64,000 nucleotides of DNA. It comes from Deltaproteobacteria bacterium. GTDB taxonomy: Bacteria; Myxococcota_A; UBA9160; UBA4427. Every line of letters begins with the position of its first letter. The stretch's first letter is position 1. The notes below the pieces were generated by a model. It was given only the letters and a program-made list of their open reading frames with translations. It did not search any database and was not told the DNA's origin. This document shows, one piece after another, positions 1-6,443 of the stretch. Both the position numbers and the translations under genes were made by a program. The stretch covers positions 62,001 to 126,000 of the forward strand of contig JADJOR010000025.1 of assembly GCA_016713665.1 (NCBI GenBank). The letters run 5' to 3'.

Positions 1-1
1 C

Positions 2-637
2 GGCGGGCGGGCCGATCTGCTCGGCGATCGCGTGCGCGTCGAGGGCGCGTTCTTCTACTACGACTACCGCGACATGCAGCTTCAGATCATCCCGCCGAGC
101 GCGGCCGTCCCTTTCCCGAGCATCGAGAACGCAGGGCAGGCGACGCTCTACGGCCTCGAGCTCGGGGTCGAGCTGTCGCTTCCCGGCGAAATCGCAGTCG
201 ATGGCAGTCTCGCCTGGCTCGAGTCCGAATTCGAGCATCTCGACGCCATCGACGTCAACGCTCCGGCCGCGAGCCCCGATCAGTCTGGAAACCGGTTGCC
301 GAGGGCCCCGGAGCTGGCTCTCGCCCTCGGCGGCGAAATCCGATTGCGGCTCGGCGAGCTCGGCTTCATGACCCCGAGAATCGACTACCGATACCAGACC
401 GCGACCTACTTCAACGTCTTCCAGGATCGCTTCACGCGCCAGAACGGTTACGGCGTCGTCAATTTCCAGATCGGATTCGAGACCGGAGACGGGAAGCTCG
501 GCCTGACCGTCTACGGATACAACCTCGCGGACCAGACCTACGTCACGAACTTTTTGCGGGTCGACAATCAGTTCGGCAACATCTCGTTCCTCGGCAGTCC
601 CCGGACCCTGGGGATCACGTTCAACGTGAAGCTCTAG
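2..637 (+). CDS. TonB-dependent receptor, C-terminal part (5' end outside window)
   Basis: The frame is open from the first bases, so the N-terminus and plug lie upstream. The visible 211 residues alternate polar and aromatic positions as in outer-membrane beta strands, with features such as FFYYDYRDMQ, IENAGQATLYGLELGVEL and a final strand LGITFNVKL. An aromatic or hydrophobic last strand is usual for barrels inserted by Bam. These are the last strands of a TonB-dependent receptor barrel, which imports iron chelates, vitamins or other large substrates across the outer membrane using TonB energy. The substrate cannot be told from this part. The stop codon overlaps the 3' end of the convergent LuxR gene by 17 bases. 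Family assignment is good; subfamily unknown. Confidence 0.85.
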   Translation, partial: GGRADLLGDRVRVEGAFFYYDYRDMQLQIIPPSAAVPFPSIENAGQATLYGLELGVELSLPGEIAVDGSLAWLESEFEHLDAIDVNAPAASPDQSGNRLPRAPELALALGGEIRLRLGELGFMTPRIDYRYQTATYFNVFQDRFTRQNGYGVVNFQIGFETGDGKLGLTVYGYNLADQTYVTNFLRVDNQFGNISFLGSPRTLGITFNVKL

Positions 638-1406
638 ACGTCTTCCCCTGGATGAAGCGCGACATCAGCTCGGCGCGGCTGCGGACGCCGAGCCGGTCGT
701 AGACGTCCGCGACGTACTCGTTCGTCGTATGCGTCGAGATCGCGAGCTCCGAGGCGATCTGCTTGCGGGAGCTGCCGGAGAGAAGCAGCAACATGACGTG
801 CCGGAGGCGGGGAGTCAGGTTGTCGACGGGCGTCGCGTCGATGTCCGGGATACCGACCCGATGGAGCCATTCGACTTCGGTCGTCACGACCTCGGCGACC
901 CGCCGATCCCGTTCTGAGAAGCGCGGTCTGCCGAGATTGCGATGGAGTCCGATCGAGCTGACGATGTCCTCTCGGATCCGCACCCCGGTTCCCAGAACGT
1001 CGTCGAGACCCGCGGGCTCGCGAAAACGCTTGAAGAGATCCGTCCCGTACCACGCTTCGTCGTCGTAGGCGTCCGTTCGCGTGAACACGTAGGTTCGCTC
1101 GCGTTTGACCAGCTGATTGAAGGGCTGGGCCTCCTCGGACCAAGTCGCGCCCGTTGCGATCCCGCGTTGACGCTCGCTCGTCCAGCCGCCGTCGATCATC
1201 GTGAAGTAGGTGATGTCGCTCGCGTTGGGACCGCCTTTCTGGGCGATCCAGACCCAGACGTCCGCCTCGACGAGTCGGGCGAGGCCGGTCAGCAGGAAGC
1301 GTTTTCGATCGAGATCGTTGCCGGTATGCGAGAGTGTGTCGCCGAGGAGGCGAACGATGGCGCGGACGTCGTCTTCGGAGAGCCAACCCGATCGCTCGTC
1401 AGACAT
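621..1406 (-). CDS. LuxR-type transcriptional regulator (copy 1 of tandem pair)
   Basis: This 261-residue regulator ends in a LuxR/FixJ helix-turn-helix at about residues 197-255 (start LTPRLRHVMLLLLSG, recognition region SRKQIASELAISTHTTNEYV). The N-terminal two thirds resemble a GAF-like sensory region, with the local motifs DVWVWIAQKGG and GLHRNLGRPRFSERDRR. There is no response-regulator receiver domain, so it probably senses a ligand directly; the ligand is unknown. Its ATG at 1404-1406 lies inside the 3' end of the next regulator upstream, whose TGA is at 1399-1401. The two are therefore cotranscribed and probably translationally coupled. It converges on the TonB receptor gene. Start choice is supported by alignment with its paralogue. 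Confidence 0.85.
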   Translation of the reverse strand: MSDERSGWLSEDDVRAIVRLLGDTLSHTGNDLDRKRFLLTGLARLVEADVWVWIAQKGGPNASDITYFTMIDGGWTSERQRGIATGATWSEEAQPFNQLVKRERTYVFTRTDAYDDEAWYGTDLFKRFREPAGLDDVLGTGVRIREDIVSSIGLHRNLGRPRFSERDRRVAEVVTTEVEWLHRVGIPDIDATPVDNLTPRLRHVMLLLLSGSSRKQIASELAISTHTTNEYVADVYDRLGVRSRAELMSRFIQGKTSRASR

Positions 1407-2223
1407 CGTTCGACCTCGATCTCGAAAGCTCGCCGTGGATGAATCGAGCCATCAGCTCGGCGCGACTATGCACGCCGAGCCGAGCGTAGACCTCCGAGAC
1501 GTATTCGTTGGCCGTATGGGTCGAGATCGAAAGCTCGGCGGCGAGATCTTTGCGTGATCGCCCGGAGAGAAGGATCAGCATGACGTGGCGTTGTCGCGGG
1601 CTCAGATCGTCGACGGGGGCGAGGTCGATTTCGGGAATGCCCGATCGATGGAGCCATTCGACCTCCGACGTGATGATGTGGGCGATCCTCCGCTCGCGCT
1701 CGCCGAAGGGGGGTCGGCCGAGATTGCGGTGGAGGCCGATCGCGCTGACGACGTCCTGCGAGATGCGGACGCCTGTGAACATGATGTCGTCGAGCTCGGC
1801 GGGCTCTCGGAACTGCTTGTAGAGCTCCGTCGCATACCACGCCGCATCGTCGTAGGCGTCGGATCGGAGCATGGCGAAGAACTTCGGCTGCATGAGGTCG
1901 TGGAGAGGCTGATTCTCCTTCGACCAGGTCGCGCCGGTCGCGATGCCGCGTTGGCGGTCGCTCTTCCAGCCGCCGTCGATCATCGAGAAGTAGGTGACGT
2001 CGCCGGGGTCGCCCCGCCTTTCTGCGCGACCCAGACCCAGACGTCGGCGCCGACGAGGCGGGCGAGGCCGGCGAGGAGGAAATGCTTGCGGTCGAGCTCG
2101 GGGCCGGGGTGGGAGAGGGTGTCGCCGAGGAGGCGGATGATGGGACGGATGTCGGATTCGGTAAGGCAGTGCGTTTCTGTTGTCTCGGAGGAGGCTGTGG
2201 GTCCGCAGTCTTTCCATCGCCAC
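1399..2223 (-). CDS. LuxR-type transcriptional regulator (copy 2), with out-of-frame N-terminal segment
   Basis: Paralogue of the gene just downstream, with the same GAF-like core (TYFSMIDGGWKSDRQRG, GLHRNLGRPPFGERERR) and C-terminal LuxR helix-turn-helix (LSPRQRHVMLILLSGRSRK). The open frame runs 274 residues from a GTG at 2223 preceded by GGAAGGAG. However, about residues 25-70 read as an Arg/Pro-rich string. In the neighbouring frame the same bases encode close homology to copy 1 (DRKHFLLAGLARLVGADVW). One frame change near 2160-2200 and a second, a one-base loss near 2005-2017 beside C/G runs, would explain this. Either the protein has a scrambled segment, or the assembly carries two indels. 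The regulator's target is unknown. Confidence 0.75.
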   Translation of the reverse strand: MAMERLRTHSLLRDNRNALPYRIRHPSHHPPPRRHPLPPRPRARPQAFPPRRPRPPRRRRRLGLGRAERRGDPGDVTYFSMIDGGWKSDRQRGIATGATWSKENQPLHDLMQPKFFAMLRSDAYDDAAWYATELYKQFREPAELDDIMFTGVRISQDVVSAIGLHRNLGRPPFGERERRIAHIITSEVEWLHRSGIPEIDLAPVDDLSPRQRHVMLILLSGRSRKDLAAELSISTHTANEYVSEVYARLGVHSRAELMARFIHGELSRSRSNDV

Positions 2224-2354
2224 GAAGAACTCCTTCCGGGTCTCTAACTTCGTGGTCGAACTCCGGCGGGCGCCCGCATCATTCGGAATCGTAGCTTGGG
2301 GGCCGTCCCCCTCCGAGACCTATCTGGTTGGTTTGAGCCCTTCGCCCTCTGGAA

Positions 2355-2372
2355 CCCCCTAAAACTAGGGGG
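2355..2372. promoter_or_regulatory. Perfect palindrome CCCCCTA-N4-TAGGGGG, candidate operator
   Basis: Seven-base arms CCCCCTA and TAGGGGG match exactly around the loop AAAC. It lies about 130 bases upstream of the LuxR pair start. A related but imperfect element (CCCCC, seven bases, GGGGG) lies at 2719-2735. No T-run follows on either side, so an operator is more likely than a terminator. Binding by the adjacent LuxR proteins is inference. Confidence 0.4.
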
Positions 2373-2718
2373 ATGGGCATCGCCAAGCCGGAGACGTACG
2401 TCGGGTCCATCGCCGAGCAGGAGTCTTGAGACTGAAAGGTCCTTGTCGATTCCGGGCGTGCCGTCTGGAAGCCTGGCCACATTTAGGCTGCCATTGCAGG
2501 ACTGGTCAGATATGTGAATTGAGAGGGAGCGGGAGACGCATTGCCCATTCGCCTGGGCAGTTTTTCAGATGTGCCATCGCGTCTACTGCTCAATTTAACC
2601 GGATCGCGCTCGCCCAATCGCGCCGTCGAGAGATAAGACCTTCCCATCGAATCCCACAGCATCGAAGGCATTCGACATGGGAAAGCATCGACTCGATTAA
2701 CCCGTAGCGTGACGCTCT

Positions 2719-2735
2719 CCCCCTACGTTTGGGGG
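2719..2735. promoter_or_regulatory. Imperfect C5/G5 dyad, candidate second operator
   Basis: CCCCC and GGGGG arms flank TACGTTT, about 250 bases before the collagen-like gene start. The left arm plus its TA resembles the half-site of the palindrome at 2355-2372, suggesting one factor could bind both. Weak on its own. Confidence 0.25.
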
Positions 2736-2983
2736 TAGGAGACGTTTCCCACTCGGTGTAAAACTGGCAAGGCGTGGCGACCAAGTCTGTCGGAGTGAAG
2801 CGCCAAAGCCGCCGAAGTCTTGGACTCGACAACTGTGTCAGTCCTAGCGGTCGATTCGTCTATATGCGATCGAGAGAACCGCGAAGTTCTTCGAATCTCC
2901 AGCCGGCAATCATGTGATCGCGAATGTCTGACTCATCGCCTCTACGCTTTGGAATCCGTCAGGCTCAGCTCGAGGAGTGAAGA

Positions 2984-3979
2984 TTGAACATCGACCACTT
3001 CGGAACGCAACGGATCGGCCGCCGCAGCCATCGTGATCCCAAGAGATTTCTTCTCATTGCCACGATGGTTTTCGCCGTGCTGTTCGCCGCTTTCTCGCCA
3101 GATCAAGCAAGGGCCCAGTTCGGGCCGCCCGTCTATCCGACTGCGGGAGGTACGAGCTTCCTTGGGCCCCTCACATCACACGGGATTCCACCATCTGATC
3201 TGTTCGTCGTCGAAGGGAGGTTAACGGAGTTGGACGGTTCTCCAACGCCGGGCCCGCTCCATTTGATGAAGGTCGGGATTACCTCGACCCAGGCTGCGTT
3301 AACCGAACTAGTTTATCTCGATGTGCCTTTGGGGCCGAGCGGGGAATTTCGACTCTTCGTTAGCAACGCAGCGGTTCCCAACCACCCTAGCATCGGAGCG
3401 CTCTTCTCGAATACCGCTCCGATCGGTCAGCCTAATACCCTCGATCGGCAGCTTGAGTTCAGCGTGCAGCGTACGGTCAACTCTCCGGTTGAACAGCTCT
3501 CGCCGAGAATAGGAATCAACCCGGTTCCCTGGGCGTTGAACGCGACGTTTGTGGGAGGTTGGTCAGTCAGCGAAATTCTGGCCACGGTTTCATCGCCAGG
3601 GCCCCAGGGCCCGCCAGGCCCTGTTGGACCCGTGGGTCCGACTGGACCGCAGGGCCCGCGAGGGGATCCTGGCGGGCCGCCGGGTCCTCAGGGGCCGCCG
3701 GGACCGCAAGGTCCGCCGGGAATAGTTGGGAGTTCTGTTGTTTCGTGCAGGACGATTCTCAGTGGGAATCCTCCGATTTGCGGCTGCTCCAACGGATATG
3801 TTGTCCCCAGTCAGGGCGTCACTGGCGGTGCATCTTGTCAAGTTTCGTCTGAGACGGGGAGTTGTGAGCGGACTTCGACCCTTCCTGGGGATACCCGGTT
3901 TTTAGCAGCTGTTGTGCAGTGTGTAGATTCTAGAGCTGCGGGGCACGATTCTAGGCGAGGCGAGGATCAAAATCGTTAG
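2984..3979 (+). CDS. Exported protein with collagen-like Gly-X-Y segment
   Basis: A 331-residue protein starting at a TTG preceded by AGGAG at 2973-2977; a later ATG at 3064 would cut into the signal peptide. A basic stretch and hydrophobic core (LLIATMVFAVLFAAFS) precede a likely signal-peptidase site at ARAQF. Residues about 40-200 form an unrecognised domain. Residues about 205-247 are a run of roughly fourteen Gly-X-Y triplets rich in proline (GPQGPPGPVGPVGPTGPQG and similar), able to form a collagen-like triple helix. The tail has several cysteines (CRTILSGNPPICGC) and no membrane anchor or PEP-CTERM motif. It is the first of a series of exported proteins read rightwards. Function unknown; a surface or matrix role is inference. 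Confidence 0.75.
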   Translation: MNIDHFGTQRIGRRSHRDPKRFLLIATMVFAVLFAAFSPDQARAQFGPPVYPTAGGTSFLGPLTSHGIPPSDLFVVEGRLTELDGSPTPGPLHLMKVGITSTQAALTELVYLDVPLGPSGEFRLFVSNAAVPNHPSIGALFSNTAPIGQPNTLDRQLEFSVQRTVNSPVEQLSPRIGINPVPWALNATFVGGWSVSEILATVSSPGPQGPPGPVGPVGPTGPQGPRGDPGGPPGPQGPPGPQGPPGIVGSSVVSCRTILSGNPPICGCSNGYVVPSQGVTGGASCQVSSETGSCERTSTLPGDTRFLAAVVQCVDSRAAGHDSRRGEDQNR

Positions 3980-3997
3980 CGCTGAAGGTAGCCGGAA

Positions 3998-4429
3998 ATG
4001 GGAAACAAGTTGGCCGTAGCTAGCTGTGTAGAGTCGAGCTGGCCGCATTTTCGAATTTCGAAGGTGATGGCGCTTTTTTCAGCAGCGTCCGGGTTGTTTT
4101 TTGGGACAAGCGCTTCAGCCCAAGACGCCTTTGGGCCAACGCTAAGACTCGAGGGGGTGCGTGTCGTCTCGGCTGGCGGCGAGTCCTCGGGCCCCACGTT
4201 AAGTCTCGACACCGTTAGAATCGAGCCGTGGTCGGGGTCGGTGTCTGGACCAACGCTGGAGCTCGAAGTCGGACAAAGAGCAGCTGGCGAGGTGCCAGAG
4301 CCTGATGCGGGAATATGCATAATGGCGGCAATTGGATTGATGAGTTTGCTGGCAAATAGGCAGTGCCGCGCCCGGTTGGGGTTGCGCGTTTTCTTGAAGC
4401 GAGCCGTTCGGGCCCGAATCTTCCCGTAG
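3998..4429 (+). CDS. Small PEP-CTERM protein with three short internal repeats
   Basis: A 143-residue exported protein. A hydrophobic segment with the likely cleavage site SASAQDAF is followed by three near-repeats (FGPTLRLEGVRV, SGPTLSLDTVRI, SGPTLELEV). The C-terminus is a PEP-CTERM sorting signal: EVPEP, then a hydrophobic helix (ICIMAAIGLMSLLA), then an arginine-rich end. In the known exosortase system such tails are cut after membrane insertion and the protein is delivered to the surface or exopolysaccharide. The basic tail is longer than usual (about 25 residues), so a small indel near the end is possible. The start has a modest GAAGG ribosome site. Specific role unknown. Confidence 0.7.
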   Translation: MGNKLAVASCVESSWPHFRISKVMALFSAASGLFFGTSASAQDAFGPTLRLEGVRVVSAGGESSGPTLSLDTVRIEPWSGSVSGPTLELEVGQRAAGEVPEPDAGICIMAAIGLMSLLANRQCRARLGLRVFLKRAVRARIFP

Positions 4430-4737
4430 TGCGGAGTTCGGCCGGCCTGCTTCGCAGGCTCAGAGCGAGTTTTTGATCCCGCCGATGAGATCAATTTGCT
4501 CCGCGCGATTCCGGATCCCCTTTTGCGAGGATTGAAGCACTTGAGCAACAAGACTAATCCAGTGATCACCAGCGCCGTGGGTTGATGCATAAAAGTTTCT
4601 CGATGTGAGGTCCGCGTCCGGCAAGTAGTCTGCCCGTATTAGTGCACCCGAGCGAAAGACGTTGTCCGCGAACCTCCGTTTGAGAGCCTGGACTTCGGGG
4701 CCTATTCGATTCGACCGTCGCTGCAAGGAGAGTACCC
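4430..4737. other. 308-base intergenic stretch, no gene recognised
   Basis: Nothing coding is convincing here; antisense open frames overlap the next gene's start and lack a supported ribosome site. It contains the leader of the FG-GAP gene, ending in the ribosome site AAGGAGAG just before its GTG start. Confidence 0.4.
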
Positions 4738-6135
4738 GTGAAGAACTTCATCATTTGCTCCGTGGCGATGGCCGTGACGGTCGCGTTGGCGCCCGCGACT
4801 CCCGACTCAAAATCGACCGGGAAGCCCTCATCAGATTGGGTGACGAGGGTGCAGAATGAGATCGCCGAAAGGGAGTATCGAGCAAGCAAATCCGAAGAAG
4901 GGCTCCAGGCTCCGAACCGCGCCCACGGGCTGCGTACCTACTTCGAGCCGACAGGCATCCGCGTACACGACCGTACGACTCCGGGCGCGTCGGAGATGGC
5001 TGCGCTTCGGCTCTCGGGGATCGGCCGCGGACTGCGGCTCGAACCGGTGTCGCCCGGCGAGGTGGAGAACGACGGCGCCCGGGTGGAAATTCGACGTCCC
5101 GGGTTGGTCGAGTGGTTCGAGAATGCGCCGGATGGTCTAGAGCAGGGATTCACGCTCGAGGCGCAGCCTGGGGGATCGGGGTTGCTGCAGGTCGAGCTGG
5201 CCGTAAGTCCGGCCAAGGTGCGAAGTGTCGGCGAGTCGGTCGTGCTCGAGACGCCAGCGGGCCGCGATCTAGCCTATTCAAAACTCCTGGTCGTCGACGC
5301 GAGCGGGACTCGGCTTGCGTCGCACTTCGAGTCTCCCTCGAGTGATCGCTTGCGAATGGTCATCGATGATTCAAACGCAGTCTATCCGATCGTAATCGAT
5401 CCGATCTTGACCGGAGCAGTCGATGCGAGTCTGTTTTCGACTTCGTCCGATTCTCTTTTCGGCTACACCGTCGCGAGCGCGGGAGACGTCAATGGAGACG
5501 GCTATGCGGATGTGATCGTTGGAGCCTACCAGTACAACGACCCCGATGAACCGCCGGTGCGGAGCGGTGGTGCTTTCATCTTTCACGGAACTCCGACCGG
5601 AATTCCAACCCTTGGCGACTTCTCTGCCGCGACCCGGCTAAGGGGCTCCGTGCCCTATCAATACTTTGGCCTAAGCGTGGCGAGCGCAGGGGATGTGAAT
5701 GGTGATGGTTACGACGATGTGATCGTTGGATCGACCTTGACGCCCGAAGGGTCCGACGAGGGCGCTGCGTTTGTTTTTCACGGGCGTCCTGGAGGCATCC
5801 CGAGCGGCTCCGCTCCAAACGCGATTCTGCGGGGCAACCAGGCCGGGGCGTCCTTAGGTTATAGCGTGGCGTCGGCGGGCGATGTCGACGGCGATGGCTA
5901 CTCCGACGTGATCGTGGGCGCGCCCGGGTATGATCATTTGATCGTTAACGACCCGCCCCCCAGCTCGTGCCCGACGCGGGCGCGGCCTTCATTTTTCGCG
6001 GCGGGCCAACGGGGGTTAACAGCGGAGGCCCGGCCATGGCCGCGACCTACCTCAACGGCAATAACTCCGGCGACGCTTTTGGCGCGACGGTTGCCTCTGC
6101 TGGCGACGTCGATGCAAACGGATTGTCGGACGTAA
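4738..6135 (+). CDS. FG-GAP repeat PEP-CTERM protein, N-terminal part (frame breaks at C6 run near 5956-5961)
   Basis: Starts at GTG after AAGGAGAG. A short signal peptide (FIICSVAMAVTVALAPAT) is followed by a beta-rich domain, residues about 25-225. It has the recurring features RTYFEPTGIRV, GLVEWFENAPDGLEQGFTL and AVYPIVIDPIL, often seen ahead of FG-GAP propellers in related bacteria. Three FG-GAP repeats of about 66 residues follow, each with a calcium-loop motif such as AGDVNGDGYADVIVG. Homology stops at a run of six C (5956-5961). After it the protein continues in another frame (5967-6443) and, after a second break, in a third (6344-8725). The last 55 or so residues of this open frame are therefore probably not native. 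Taken together, 4738-8725 is one gene. Confidence 0.75.
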   Translation: MKNFIICSVAMAVTVALAPATPDSKSTGKPSSDWVTRVQNEIAEREYRASKSEEGLQAPNRAHGLRTYFEPTGIRVHDRTTPGASEMAALRLSGIGRGLRLEPVSPGEVENDGARVEIRRPGLVEWFENAPDGLEQGFTLEAQPGGSGLLQVELAVSPAKVRSVGESVVLETPAGRDLAYSKLLVVDASGTRLASHFESPSSDRLRMVIDDSNAVYPIVIDPILTGAVDASLFSTSSDSLFGYTVASAGDVNGDGYADVIVGAYQYNDPDEPPVRSGGAFIFHGTPTGIPTLGDFSAATRLRGSVPYQYFGLSVASAGDVNGDGYDDVIVGSTLTPEGSDEGAAFVFHGRPGGIPSGSAPNAILRGNQAGASLGYSVASAGDVDGDGYSDVIVGAPGYDHLIVNDPPPSSCPTRARPSFFAAGQRGLTAEARPWPRPTSTAITPATLLARRLPLLATSMQTDCRT

Positions 6136-6443
6136 TCGTCGGCGCGTGGAATTACAGCGTTTTCGAGAGCAATGAGTCGGCGGCCTTCATCTTCCGTGCA
6201 GACTCATTCTTGCCCGGCATCTTGAGCAGGAGCGCGGCGGAAGCGGCTACACGGATCGAATCGAATGAAGCTGGCAACGGATTCATTTCTGTAGGCAGCG
6301 CCGGAGACGTTAATGGGGACGGCTATTCCGACGTCGTCGTTGGATGGCCCGACTATGGGGGGCAGGAGACGCCGGAGCGGTCATGGTTCTCCCTGGAAGC
6401 GCATCAGGGGGTGCCAACGCCAGCCCGACACCTTTCAACTTGA
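5967..6443 (+). CDS. FG-GAP protein, middle part (frameshifted segment)
   Basis: Continues the FG-GAP protein in a different frame. It carries repeats four and five of the fourteen (AGDVDANGLSDVIVG and AGDVNGDGYSDVVVG). The left border is the six-C run at 5956-5961 and the right border a six-G run at 6357-6362. Beyond that run this frame loses homology while the next frame regains it. It is not an independent gene: there is no ribosome site and no signal peptide. Confidence 0.55.
   Translation: MPDAGAAFIFRGGPTGVNSGGPAMAATYLNGNNSGDAFGATVASAGDVDANGLSDVIVGAWNYSVFESNESAAFIFRADSFLPGILSRSAAEAATRIESNEAGNGFISVGSAGDVNGDGYSDVVVGWPDYGGQETPERSWFSLEAHQGVPTPARHLST

Larger units (their letters stand above)
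2224..2983. other. 760-base intergenic stretch, no gene recognised
   Basis: No open frame here has a convincing start, ribosome site or protein-like composition; the short frames present are antisense noise. The stretch holds the divergent upstream regions of the LuxR pair (leftward) and of the collagen-like protein (rightward). Two GC palindromes listed separately (2355-2372 and 2719-2735) are its only structured elements. Confidence 0.5.

Noticed and set aside
5956..6362. Phase variation at the C6 and G6 runs
   Set aside because: Runs of six are common in high-GC DNA, and two independent runs in one gene fit sequencing error at least as well; no evidence for switching in one sequence.
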